Positions 45,740 to 54,176 of a stretch of DNA of 64,000 bases are shown here, one piece after another (the first letter of the stretch is position 1; every line of letters begins with the position of its first letter). The notes beneath the pieces were generated by a model. The model saw nothing but the letters and a program-made list of their open reading frames with translations, ran no database searches and had not been told where the DNA came from. The position numbers were made by a program, and so were the translations under genes. Source of the stretch: Hyphomicrobiales bacterium (GTDB lineage: Bacteria; Pseudomonadota; Alphaproteobacteria; Rhizobiales; Beijerinckiaceae); the NCBI GenBank assembly GCA_019075865.1, contig JAGXAN010000012.1, positions 1 to 64,000 on the forward strand, read 5' to 3'.

Positions 45740-46945
45740 ATGACAAAAAGCGCCTATTTGGTCGATGGCATACGCACGCCCATCGGGCGCTATGGCGGTG
45801 TGCTCGCCCATGTGCGACCCGATGATCTGGCAGCCCATGCCATTGCTGGCCTGATGGCCCGCCATCCGGCGATTGCCCCTGGTGACATAGACGAAATCAT
45901 CCTCGGCTGCGCCAATCAGGCCGGCGAGGACAATCGCAATGTGGCACGCATGGCCGGGCTGATCGCGGGTCTGCCCGAGACCGTGCCGGGCGTGACGCTG
46001 AACCGGCTTTGCGGCTCGGGGCTGGATGCAGTGGGCACCGCCGCGCGTGCCATTTTGTCGGATCAATGCGATCTCATCATCGCCGGTGGTGTGGAATCCA
46101 TGAGCCGTGCGCCCTTCGTCATGGGCAAGGCCAGCGAGGCCTTCCAGCGCTCTACCGAAATATTTGACACGACCATTGGCTGGCGTTTCATCAACCCCGC
46201 GCTGAAAGCCGCTTACGGCGTCGATTCCATGCCCGAAACCGCCGAGAACGTCGCCGAGCAGTTTCAGATCAGCCGTGCGGATCAGGACGCTTTCGCCCTT
46301 GCCAGTCAGGCCAAGGCAGCGGCGGCGCAAAAATCCGGGCGCTTCGCCCGTGAAATCGTGCCGTTGCACCTGCCGCAAAAACGCGGTGAGCCACTGGAAA
46401 TAGCCCGCGACGAGCACCCGCGCGAAACAACGCTGGAAAAACTGGCAAGCCTCTCCACCCCGTTTCGCAAAGGTGGCACCGTTACCGCTGGCAATGCTTC
46501 AGGCGTCAATGATGGCGCGGCGGCCTTGCTGATTGCCTCGGAAACCGCCGTCGCCCGTTTGGGTCTGAAGCCTTTGGCCCGAATTACCGGCCTTGCCACC
46601 GCAGGGGTTGCGCCGCGCATCATGGGCATTGGCCCGGTGCCTGCCACGCAAAAGCTGTGCGCGCGCCTCGGGATCCAGCCCAAGGATTTTGACCGGATCG
46701 AACTCAACGAAGCCTTCGCCGCGCAGGCGCTGGCCTGCATCCGGCAGTTGGGGCTGAGCGAAGACAGCCTCCACATCAACCCCAATGGCGGCGCGATTGC
46801 GTTGGGCCACCCGCTGGGCATGTCCGGCGCGCGCCTCGCCCTCACGCTCGCGCTCGAATTGCAGGCAACTGGCAGCCGACGCGGCCTTGCCACCATGTGC
46901 ATTGGCGTTGGCCAAGGCATTGCCCTGTCGCTGGAAGCGGTTTAA
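45740..46945 (+). CDS. Thiolase, 3-oxoadipyl-CoA thiolase-like
   Basis: 401-residue thiolase. Active-site nucleophile in [29 protein letters not shown] and [16 protein letters not shown] supply the His pair; the C-terminal Cys is in [12 protein letters not shown]. The pattern [21 protein letters not shown] and [15 protein letters not shown] is like PcaF/PaaE (degradation of aromatics through beta-ketoadipate); a generic acetyl-CoA acetyltransferase remains possible because no other aromatic-pathway gene is near. It starts 19 bases after cobT and converges with the next gene. Confidence 0.82.
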   Translation: MTKSAYLVDGIRTPIGRYGGVLAHVRPDDLAAHAIAGLMARHPAIAPGDIDEIILGCANQAGEDNRNVARMAGLIAGLPETVPGVTLNRLCGSGLDAVGTAARAILSDQCDLIIAGGVESMSRAPFVMGKASEAFQRSTEIFDTTIGWRFINPALKAAYGVDSMPETAENVAEQFQISRADQDAFALASQAKAAAAQKSGRFAREIVPLHLPQKRGEPLEIARDEHPRETTLEKLASLSTPFRKGGTVTAGNASGVNDGAAALLIASETAVARLGLKPLARITGLATAGVAPRIMGIGPVPATQKLCARLGIQPKDFDRIELNEAFAAQALACIRQLGLSEDSLHINPNGGAIALGHPLGMSGARLALTLALELQATGSRRGLATMCIGVGQGIALSLEAV

Positions 46946-46960
46946 CGCGGCGCCTGATCT

Positions 46961-48079
46961 TCAGGTAACCGACTTCCAGCATTGGTCGCGTGAGGAGGCC
47001 TGAATGGTCTCGACCAGGGTCTGAATGCGCAAACCCTTGCGGAAATTGAAATTCTCCTGGCTCTTTCCGGCGATCGCCTGGACGAAGCCAGCAACTTCAA
47101 TCGCCTTGAGGTCATTGAAGCCCAATTGATGCCCGGCAGCAACGCAGAACAAACCATAAGGCGCATGATCGGGGCCCGCCTCGATCCGGCGAAAGCCCTG
47201 CCGTCCCTTGGCGTCATCGGTACTGAAGAAATGCAGCACATTGAAATGCTCCTGACTGAAAGCCAGCGCGCCCCTGGTGCCATAAATCTCAAAATCGTGC
47301 TGCATCTTTCGGCCCGTGGCGATCCAGTTGCCTTCAATACTGCCGGTGGCACCATTCTCGAAGCGCAAAAACGCCCGGCCAAGATCGTCGACCTCGACCG
47401 CTTGGCTCCCGCCCTTGCCATCCGGGCGTTGCTTGATCATGGTGACACAATCGCCCATCACTCTGGTGATCGGGCCACACAGATACTCTGCCGTGGCCAA
47501 AGCATGCGACCCGATATCAGCCAAAGCGCCGCCGCCAGCCGGATCGTGCCGGAAAGTGAAGGCACCCTTGGCGTCGGCCATATAATCTTCGGCATGCAAG
47601 CCACGATACCCGCGAATTTCTCCCAATTCGCCCGCCAGGATCATGTCGCGCGCCAATCCCAGCATTGGGTTGCACAGATAGTTGAAGCCAACTTGCGTTT
47701 TAATGCCTTTGGCTTCGGCTGCCTCGGTCATTTCAAGCGCGTCCCTGGCCAGCGGTGCCAAGGGCTTTTCGCAATAGACGTGCTTGCCCGCCGCAATCGC
47801 TGCCAGGGCCATTTCCTTGTGCAGGGCATTGGGCGCGGTGATATCGACGAGATCAATCTCCGGATCGGCGATAATGTCGCGCCAATGGGCGGTCGAATGT
47901 GCAAATCCCAACCGGCGCGCCGCTTGCGCCGCCGCATCGGCATTCACATCCGCCAGCGTGCGAAGCTCGATCTTCAGCGGCAGCTCGAACACCCGGGGTG
48001 CCGAGGCAAAACCAAAGACATGGGCCTTGCCCATGAAGCCGGTTCCGATCAAGCCGATACGTAGTTTGGGTTTTGCCAT
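46961..48079 (-). CDS. Gfo/Idh/MocA-family oxidoreductase
   Basis: 372-residue NAD(P)-dependent dehydrogenase: LRIGLIGTGFMGKAHVFGF (Rossmann), DITAPNALHKEMALAAIAAGKHVYCEKPLAPLA (with the EKP motif) and the C-terminal alpha/beta domain including GGGALADIGSHAL. Start is ATG 48079; a 14-codon longer reading lacks homology. Substrate unknown, likely a sugar or polyol such as inositol. It is the last gene of a three-gene minus-strand operon, 54 bases after an iolG-like gene. Confidence 0.82.
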   Translation of the reverse strand: MAKPKLRIGLIGTGFMGKAHVFGFASAPRVFELPLKIELRTLADVNADAAAQAARRLGFAHSTAHWRDIIADPEIDLVDITAPNALHKEMALAAIAAGKHVYCEKPLAPLARDALEMTEAAEAKGIKTQVGFNYLCNPMLGLARDMILAGELGEIRGYRGLHAEDYMADAKGAFTFRHDPAGGGALADIGSHALATAEYLCGPITRVMGDCVTMIKQRPDGKGGSQAVEVDDLGRAFLRFENGATGSIEGNWIATGRKMQHDFEIYGTRGALAFSQEHFNVLHFFSTDDAKGRQGFRRIEAGPDHAPYGLFCVAAGHQLGFNDLKAIEVAGFVQAIAGKSQENFNFRKGLRIQTLVETIQASSRDQCWKSVT

Positions 48080-48133
48080 GTCAACTGATCCCGTGAGAGT
48101 CGTGCGATCGAGAGCCGGCAATTTGCCGGTTTT

Positions 48134-49135
48134 TTAGCCCAGAACGCTGGCGAGTGTTACCGTCTGCCCGGTTTTGGCCGACCGGGTTGCCGCTTCCGCC
48201 ACCGCGAGTGCCAGCACGCCATCCTCCAGCGTCACCGGCGGCTTCGATTTACCCTGAACGGCATCGACAAACGCCGACCATTCCGCAGAATAGGCACGCA
48301 TATAGCGCTCAAGGAAGAAATATTCCGGCTTGGCACTGACCACGCCTTGCGCAGTCGCCATGGACACCGTGTTTTCCAGCACATTACCGGCCGACAACAG
48401 GCCGCCGGAACCGAGAAGCTCGATGCGTTGGTCATAGCCATAAACGGCACGGCGGCTGTTCTGGATGACAGCAATGCGGCCATCGGCGAAATGCAGGGTC
48501 ACCACCGCCGTATCCACATCGCCCGCCTTGCCGATTTCCGGATCGACGATTGAACTGCCAACCGCCGTTACCTTGGCGGGTGCCGCACCCATCAGCCAGC
48601 AGGCCATGTCGAAATCATGGATCATCATGTCGCGGAAGAGGCCACCTGAAACCGCAACATAGGCGACGGGCGGCGGGGCCGGGTCAAACGAGGTGATCGA
48701 CAAAAGCTCAGCCTTGCCAATCTGGCCTGCATCGGCTTTGGCTTTCAGCGCCGCAAAATTCGGGTCGAAGCGGCGATTAAAGCCGATCATCACCAAACGC
48801 CCGGTGGGGGCCACCGCCTTCAGGCAGGCCTGCGCCCGCGCCAGACTCAAATCCACCGGCTTTTCGCAAAGCACCGCCTTGCCGGCCTTGGTGGCCGCCT
48901 CAATCAAATCCGAATGGGTATCCGTGGAAGTGGCGATAAGCACCGCATCAATCGAGGCATCGCCCAGAATTTCCGCCGTCGTGCGCGCCTGCGCGCCGTG
49001 GCTGGCCGCCAATTTCCGGGCGGCCTCCATGTTCACATCGGACACCGCAACCAATTGGCTGGCCGGATGCGCCGTAATGGCGGAGGCGTGAACATTGCCG
49101 ATACGTCCGGCACCGAGGAGGCCAATTTTGAGCAT
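48134..49135 (-). CDS. iolG: Inositol 2-dehydrogenase-like oxidoreductase (IolG)
   Basis: 333 residues, Gfo/Idh/MocA family: KIGLLGAGRIGNVHASAI, AVLCEKPVDLSLARA, MIGFNRRFDPNFAALK, GGLFRDMMIHDFDMACWL. The GFNRRFDP and HDFD motifs match myo-inositol 2-dehydrogenases, where the Asp-His region is catalytic. Second gene of the operon. Other polyols are possible, since this family is broad and iolB, iolC, iolD and iolE are not present in the window. Confidence 0.75.
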   Translation of the reverse strand: MLKIGLLGAGRIGNVHASAITAHPASQLVAVSDVNMEAARKLAASHGAQARTTAEILGDASIDAVLIATSTDTHSDLIEAATKAGKAVLCEKPVDLSLARAQACLKAVAPTGRLVMIGFNRRFDPNFAALKAKADAGQIGKAELLSITSFDPAPPPVAYVAVSGGLFRDMMIHDFDMACWLMGAAPAKVTAVGSSIVDPEIGKAGDVDTAVVTLHFADGRIAVIQNSRRAVYGYDQRIELLGSGGLLSAGNVLENTVSMATAQGVVSAKPEYFFLERYMRAYSAEWSAFVDAVQGKSKPPVTLEDGVLALAVAEAATRSAKTGQTVTLASVLG

Positions 49136-49274
49136 GCGAGATTTCCTTGGGTGTGACAGTTGCAGTGAAGGAGATTGATTGCCTTAAAAGTGGGTCACCG
49201 GCGCGCCAGATTGCCGGAATTTGTAGCAGAGTGTTTCAATCGCGACGAGGCATGTACCGCGAAAATCGGTCCAT

Positions 49275-50057
49275 TTACAACGTGAATGCGATGCGAAACG
49301 CATCAAGCGCCGCTTCCGGATCGCCCGAGGCAAAAGCCTCCATGCCCACCGGCCCGCGATAGCCCATGTCGGCCAGCGCGCGGGCAATACCCGCATAGTT
49401 GATTTCACCGGTGCCCGGCTCCATCCGCCCCGGAACATCGGCCACCTGGACCTCGCCAATCCATGGCAGGCAGGCCCGGCAAAGCTCGATCAGGTTTCCC
49501 TCCCCGATCTGCGCATGATAAAGATCGAGGTTGAGGCGCAGGCGCGGATGGTTGACCGCAGCCACCAGCGCCAGCGTATCCTGCGCCCGCCCAAACGGCA
49601 CGCCCGGATGGTCCACCGGCAAGTTGAGATTTTCCAGCGTGAAATGCACGTCTTCCTCGTCGGCCATTTCAGCAATCCGGCACAGGGTGTCGCGGGCTTT
49701 CAGCCACATGGCACCGGTTACCACCTGCACCGGCGTCACCGGCAGGCCCCCTTCGCCCAATCCGGTGCCGTGCAGGTTCAGGCGCGCCACGCCAAGGCGC
49801 TTGCCAATTTTGGCCGTTTCCCGTGCGGTCTTCAACAGCTCGGCAGCGCCCTCATCATCGGTGAGTCGGCCGCGCAAATAGCCGTTCATGATCGAAAATT
49901 TCGCACCCGAGCGCTCCAGTTGCACCAGATCATGCTCGGGCCAGTTCCACAGGCCAACCTCGAACCCCAACTCGGCAAGACGGCGCACCCGCCAGTCCAT
50001 GGGTTTGTCCCGCCACAACATTTCAGCACAGGCGGCAAGCGTAAAAATTGGGGGCAT
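49275..50057 (-). CDS. TIM-barrel hydroxypyruvate isomerase-like protein
   Basis: 260 residues of the xylose-isomerase-like (AP-endonuclease 2) fold, like Hyi/IolE/OtnI. It has FTLAACAEMLW at the N-terminus, NLHGTGLGEGG, FTLENLNLPVDHPG with the metal-binding Glu, LRLNLDLYHAQIGEGNL, IGEVQVADVPGRMEPGTGEINY and a final MEAFASGDPEAALDAF. Hyi-family members carry this NYAGIARAL-type pattern and isomerise hydroxypyruvate to tartronate semialdehyde or act on related sugars. The start is at ATG 50057 (MPPIFTLAAC). No strong Shine-Dalgarno motif is visible. First gene of the operon, 139 bases before iolG. Confidence 0.75.
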   Translation of the reverse strand: MPPIFTLAACAEMLWRDKPMDWRVRRLAELGFEVGLWNWPEHDLVQLERSGAKFSIMNGYLRGRLTDDEGAAELLKTARETAKIGKRLGVARLNLHGTGLGEGGLPVTPVQVVTGAMWLKARDTLCRIAEMADEEDVHFTLENLNLPVDHPGVPFGRAQDTLALVAAVNHPRLRLNLDLYHAQIGEGNLIELCRACLPWIGEVQVADVPGRMEPGTGEINYAGIARALADMGYRGPVGMEAFASGDPEAALDAFRIAFTL

Positions 50058-50111
50058 GGGCGGATAACCGAGGTAAAACCAAAACTGGCGATGGACGAAA
50101 ATTAACCCATT

Positions 50112-50127
50112 TTGCACGCGCGTGCAA
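50112..50127. promoter_or_regulatory. Perfect 16-bp palindrome upstream of hyi-iolG operon
   Basis: TTGCACGCGCGTGCAA is its own reverse complement and lies 55 bases ahead of the first operon gene. It has the size and CG centre of LacI/GalR-family operators. No regulator of that family is present in the window. The rest of the gap (50058-50415, 358 bases) shows no other clear element except GGAGG before the next gene. Confidence 0.55.
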
Positions 50128-50415
50128 GGGCGATCCAAGACACTCCCCCCACCCAAAAGCCCGCGATTGTGATCGCTGGGGCGGGCAGTTTTTATCCCTC
50201 GCTGGCGCGTGGGGTGTGACACCGGGGATGGCTTGACAAACCTTTGCCCTGCCTCGAAAATTATACCACAGGATGCTGCTTCAAAGCGGCGCTTCACGGG
50301 CACGCGCACCATAAACACACACCCCTAAAAACAAGACGCCCACCCTATTTTCAGCCATTTTCTGAACGTGCAGAAGCGGCACAAAAGACCGGCGCAGGCG
50401 GACACGGAGGAATTT

Positions 50416-51408
50416 ATGCGCAAACTTCAATCGATTATTGGCGCAACGGCTTTGGCCGGCCTTGCCATGCTCTCCGGCCAAAGGGCATGGGCTCAGGCGG
50501 CCCCCGCAACCGCAACCGCCGACAGTATTTTTCCGCCCTGGCAGTCCGGTGCCAACGCGCCAGCCACCAACAAGGGGCTGGAGTTCACTGTGCCGCAGGT
50601 CAATGTATTGTCAGATTTCCACGGAAATCCGGCCGATGCCAAGCTCGTGGTTTTTGTGGCGGGAAATTATTATTTCGCCATGGCACCGCTCGTGGCGGCT
50701 TTCACGCAGGCGCATCCCGAATTCAGGGGCCACGTCTTTTATGAGACGCTGCCACCGGGCATTTTATTGCAGCAGATGAAAGCCAAAGGCACCATCACAC
50801 TTGGCAATTTCACCCTGACGGTCATGCCCGACGTGTTCGCGGCCGGCCTCCAGAAGGTCAAGGGCGCGATCACCAGTGGCGTGTTGACGGGCACCGCCAT
50901 TCCCTATGTCACCAATGACCTCACCATCATGATCGCCAAGGGCAATCCGGGCCATGTCACGGGGCTGGCGGATCTGGGCAAACCGGAGGTGCGGCTCGCC
51001 ATGCCCAATCCGGCCTGGGAGGGTGTCGCGCGCCAGATCAAGGCGTCGCTGGTCAAGGCGGGCGGTCAAAAATTATCCGATGCCGTCTATGACACCAAGG
51101 TCAAGGCGGGCACGACCCTGCTCACCCACATTCATCATCGTCAGACACCGTTGATCCTGATGCAGGGCCGCGCTGATGCCGGGGTGACCTGGACGTCCGA
51201 AGCCATTTTCCAGGAGCAGATTGGCCATGCCATCGCTCACGTGGAAATCCCCGCCAACCAGAACACGACGGCCATTTACGCAAGTGCCGTTGTCACTGGC
51301 GCGGCGCATCCGGCCGCTGGCCTGCTCTGGTCGCAATTTCTGGCGACGCCACCGGCTCTGAAAATATTCGAATCCTACGGGTTCAAGGCCTGGAAGGCCC
51401 CGCAGTAA
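50416..51408 (+). CDS. Orphan periplasmic substrate-binding protein
   Basis: 330 residues. Signal peptide MRKLQSIIGATALAGLAMLSGQRAWAQ; the mature protein contains LVVFVAGNYYFAMAPLVAAF, TQAHPEFRGHVFYETLPPGI, TNDLTIMIAKGNPG and VRLAMPNPAWEGVA, a pattern like ModA/solute-binding (class II) proteins for small anions. No permease or ATPase gene lies beside it; it faces a sensor kinase gene, whose end overlaps its own by 26 bases. The ligand is unknown; a tie to the kinase as a signal receptor is only speculation. GGAGG stands seven bases before ATG 50416. Confidence 0.75.
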   Translation: MRKLQSIIGATALAGLAMLSGQRAWAQAAPATATADSIFPPWQSGANAPATNKGLEFTVPQVNVLSDFHGNPADAKLVVFVAGNYYFAMAPLVAAFTQAHPEFRGHVFYETLPPGILLQQMKAKGTITLGNFTLTVMPDVFAAGLQKVKGAITSGVLTGTAIPYVTNDLTIMIAKGNPGHVTGLADLGKPEVRLAMPNPAWEGVARQIKASLVKAGGQKLSDAVYDTKVKAGTTLLTHIHHRQTPLILMQGRADAGVTWTSEAIFQEQIGHAIAHVEIPANQNTTAIYASAVVTGAAHPAAGLLWSQFLATPPALKIFESYGFKAWKAPQ

Positions 51409-52831
51409 AGCGCGTTGCGTCATGCCCCATTGCGTCATGCCCCAAGGCGCGATGGCCAGTTGCGCCGGTGGCCAGCGGCAAACGCATTTCAACCCGCAGC
51501 CCGGGGCCATTGTCGGACAGGGTGAGCCTCGCCTCATGCAATTCGGCAATGGCTGCGACCAATGACAGGCCAAGTCCCGCACCGCGCGAATGGCGGCTGC
51601 TGTCCAGCCGGTAAAACCGCCCCAATACCTTGTGGAATTCGTGGCCGGGAATGCCTTGGCCATTATCGGCGACGCTCAAGTGCGCCGCCGCCCCATCCGT
51701 GCGCAAGGACAAAGTGATGGTGCTGCCGGGCGGCGTGTGAAACAGGCTGTTTTCAATGAGGTTGGTGAGCGCCTGGGCGATGAGCTCAGCGTCGCCCACA
51801 ATGGTCACCCCTGGCGCGATGCGGGCGGCGAGGTGGTGGCCTGAATCATCGGCTACCGGCTCATAGGCGTGAAAAACCCGCTCCGCAACCTCGCTCAAAT
51901 CCATCCGCGCAAACCGCTGCCGTCCATTGCCCGCCTCCAGCGCACTGATGCGCAGCAATGCCCCGAAAATGGCAAGGATCGAGTCCGTTTCAGCCAGAAT
52001 GTTTTCAAGTTGCGCCTCGGAGGGGGCGGATGACGCCAGCTTCATCGCCTCGATTTTTTGGCGAAGCCGCGTCAATGGCGTGCGCAAATCATGGGCGATA
52101 TCGGTCGAAACCTGCCGCATCCCCGCCATCAGCCCCTCAATCTTGTCCAGCATGCGGTTGAGTTGGCGGGTCAACTGGTCAAATTCCGGGCCGATGCCTA
52201 TGGCCGGCAGCCGCTCTGTCAAGGCCCCTTGCATGATCCGCTCAACCGACTTGTTGACCCCGTCAAGACGGCGCACGAAAAGCGACCCGACAAGTGCCCC
52301 GCCGATCAGCGCCAGCAGGCTGATCGCCACACCAAAAACCAGAGCCGAGGTGCTCAGCCTTCGACGCAATTCGTCCAGATCGGAATTGTCACTGGCCACC
52401 ACCAGCCGCGCACCGCCCGGCAAAGTCACCCCGTAAGCCATCAGCGACAGGCGTGGAGCACCCTCGCGATCGGCGGGGTCGGGATTGGCAATGCGCACAT
52501 TCTGCCAGCCTTGAACCGCTGCCGTGATCGGCAGGCTCCCCGCGAGGCGATGCTGCGCAGAATCCGTCAGCAGGTAGCGAAGCTGATGCTCACGCAGGAC
52601 GCTTTCCCGACGCTCGACCGCTCTGGCCAGTTGCGCCAACCCACCCGCTTGGCCATCCGCCTGCAACAGCGCCGCTTCGGCCGCCACATCGTCATGCGCC
52701 ACCTCGGTCGCGTAATAGGTGACCGTGCGTTCAACCATCACCAGCAGCGCCGCCGTGCCCAAAGCAAACAATGCGGTTATCAAAATCGCAAAGCGAAACG
52801 CACCGCTTTTGAATGGATTAAGCCTGAGCAT
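51383..52831 (-). CDS. Sensor histidine kinase
   Basis: 482 residues, OmpR-partner type. Two membrane helices (about 10-35 and 170-195) flank a periplasmic domain of about 130 residues; HAMP follows (SLFVRRLDGVNKSVERIM), then HisKA with STDIAHDLRTPLTRLRQKIE and HATPase motifs (ALTNLIENSLFHT, VADNGQGIP, RGAGLGLSLVAAI). The last 20 residues (GHRALGHDAMGHDA) are an odd repeat tail after the normal end of the domain, caused by direct DNA repeats near 51413-51445. The start overlaps the regulator gene by 14 bases. Signal unknown. Confidence 0.87.
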   Translation of the reverse strand: MLRLNPFKSGAFRFAILITALFALGTAALLVMVERTVTYYATEVAHDDVAAEAALLQADGQAGGLAQLARAVERRESVLREHQLRYLLTDSAQHRLAGSLPITAAVQGWQNVRIANPDPADREGAPRLSLMAYGVTLPGGARLVVASDNSDLDELRRRLSTSALVFGVAISLLALIGGALVGSLFVRRLDGVNKSVERIMQGALTERLPAIGIGPEFDQLTRQLNRMLDKIEGLMAGMRQVSTDIAHDLRTPLTRLRQKIEAMKLASSAPSEAQLENILAETDSILAIFGALLRISALEAGNGRQRFARMDLSEVAERVFHAYEPVADDSGHHLAARIAPGVTIVGDAELIAQALTNLIENSLFHTPPGSTITLSLRTDGAAAHLSVADNGQGIPGHEFHKVLGRFYRLDSSRHSRGAGLGLSLVAAIAELHEARLTLSDNGPGLRVEMRLPLATGATGHRALGHDAMGHDATRFTAGPSRP

Positions 52832-53495
52832 CGAGCCGGTATCCCGCGTTGCGAACGGTGTGAATAAGCTCGCGGTCAAAGCCGCGGTCCACCTTGGCGC
52901 GCAACCGGCTCATATGGCTTTCAATCAGGTTGGTGCCGGGGTCAAAATGAAAAGCCCAGATATCCTCCAGCAACATCGTCCGCGTGACGATTTCGCCGGT
53001 GTGGCGCATCAGATATTCGAGCAATTTATATTCCTGCTGTTGCAGATCGATACGCTTGCCTGCCCGCGTGACCGTGCGCTTGAGCAGGTTGATTTCAAGA
53101 TCGGCCACCACAAGCCGCACGGTAACCTCCGCCACCCGGGGGCGTCGCCCCAGCGCGGCCACGCGTGCCAGCAGTTCGGTGCCAGCAAACGGCTTGACCA
53201 GATAATCATCCGCGCCCGCCTCCAGGCCCTCGACACGGTCATCGACATTGCCCATAGCGGTGAGAAACAGGGTCGGGGTCTGCACGCCGGCCGCCCGCAA
53301 GGCCTTGAGAACCGCCAGCCCGTTCACACCCGGCACCATGCGGTCGAGTATCAGCACCGCATAATCATTGCTGGTGCCCAGAAAAATGGCGTCCTGCCCG
53401 GTTGTGGATTCATCCACGACATGCCCCGCAGCCCGCAGGATTGCGGCCACATGCGCGCAGGTATCCTTGTCGTCTTCAAGCAGCAGCAATTTCAA
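52818..53495 (-). CDS. OmpR-family response regulator
   Basis: 225 residues: receiver with MKLLLLEDDKDTC acid pair and phosphate site D51 (VLILDRMVPGVNG), K in DYLVKPFAGTELLARV, then a winged-helix output domain (VVADLEINLLKRTVTRAGKR, IVTRTMLLEDIWAF, NLIESHMSRLRAKVD). Closest in pattern to QseB/CusR-like regulators. It is first in the regulator-kinase operon and diverges from the PepSY gene over 172 bases, a common arrangement when the pair controls that gene. Confidence 0.9.
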   Translation of the reverse strand: MKLLLLEDDKDTCAHVAAILRAAGHVVDESTTGQDAIFLGTSNDYAVLILDRMVPGVNGLAVLKALRAAGVQTPTLFLTAMGNVDDRVEGLEAGADDYLVKPFAGTELLARVAALGRRPRVAEVTVRLVVADLEINLLKRTVTRAGKRIDLQQQEYKLLEYLMRHTGEIVTRTMLLEDIWAFHFDPGTNLIESHMSRLRAKVDRGFDRELIHTVRNAGYRLDAQA

Positions 53496-53667
53496 CCCGG
53501 GCTCCTTCGGCCGCCATACAGGCCGGTTCAGTTAAATCCCCTCAGGATCAACCGCAAGGATCGGGCCTTCGTCAAGTTGGGCTTTCCCAACCTTCGGCTG
53601 AGCACCGGCGAACCTCCATTGCGCTATCCGTTTTTCCCAAGGGGTGTTTTACTTAGGAGACTATAAC

Positions 53668-53982
53668 ATGCGCAAGCTGATAACACTGACTGCCATTACC
53701 GTGCTCGTTGCCACAGGTGCCACGGCGGCCTTTGCCAAACCGGCGTTCAAGGGAGCCAATCTGGCACCCATGGCGAAGGTTTCGCTGGAGAGCGCGCGGA
53801 CAACGGCCCTGAATGCGCGACCGGGCGTCATCACCGATGAAGAGCTTGAAAAGGAAGGTGGCGGCAGTGGCCTGCGCTATTCTTTCGATATCAAGGGCAC
53901 GGACAAGACTTATGAAGTCGGCGTCGATGCCAAAACCGGAAAACTGCTGGAAAACGGTGCTGAAGGTGCCAACCCGGACTAA
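53668..53982 (+). CDS. PepSY-domain periplasmic protein
   Basis: 104 residues. Signal peptide MRKLITLTAITVLVATGATAAFA, then one PepSY domain (KVSLESARTTALNARPGVITDEELEKEGGG, SFDIKGTDKTYEVGVDAKTGKLL). PepSY proteins are often targets of neighbouring OmpR-type systems and can restrain periplasmic proteases or bind cations. AGGAG precedes ATG 53668. A strong hairpin follows the stop. Confidence 0.82.
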   Translation: MRKLITLTAITVLVATGATAAFAKPAFKGANLAPMAKVSLESARTTALNARPGVITDEELEKEGGGSGLRYSFDIKGTDKTYEVGVDAKTGKLLENGAEGANPD

Positions 53983-53994
53983 ACTCTGAGCCAT

Positions 53995-54030
53995 CTGCCA
54001 CGCAGGTTCGCCCTGCGTGGCAGCCCTTTT
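53995..54030 (+). terminator. Strong stem-loop terminator after PepSY gene
   Basis: CTGCCACGCAGG and CCTGCGTGGCAG form a perfect 12-bp stem with a five-base loop (TTCGC), followed by CCCTTTT. It lies 13 bases past the stop codon. The T-run is short, but the stem is very stable, so factor-independent termination is likely. Confidence 0.75.
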
Positions 54031-54176
54031 CACCTGCACCTATCCACCTGCCCAAAATCCTGGGCGCTGCCTGCAATAATGTCGCAGGCCAATGACTGGC
54101 CTTGTGATGATCCATCCGCGTCCCACATGAGCATGTGCGGGCACACAAACAGCCTGTGCTGGAACAGGACAATCCC

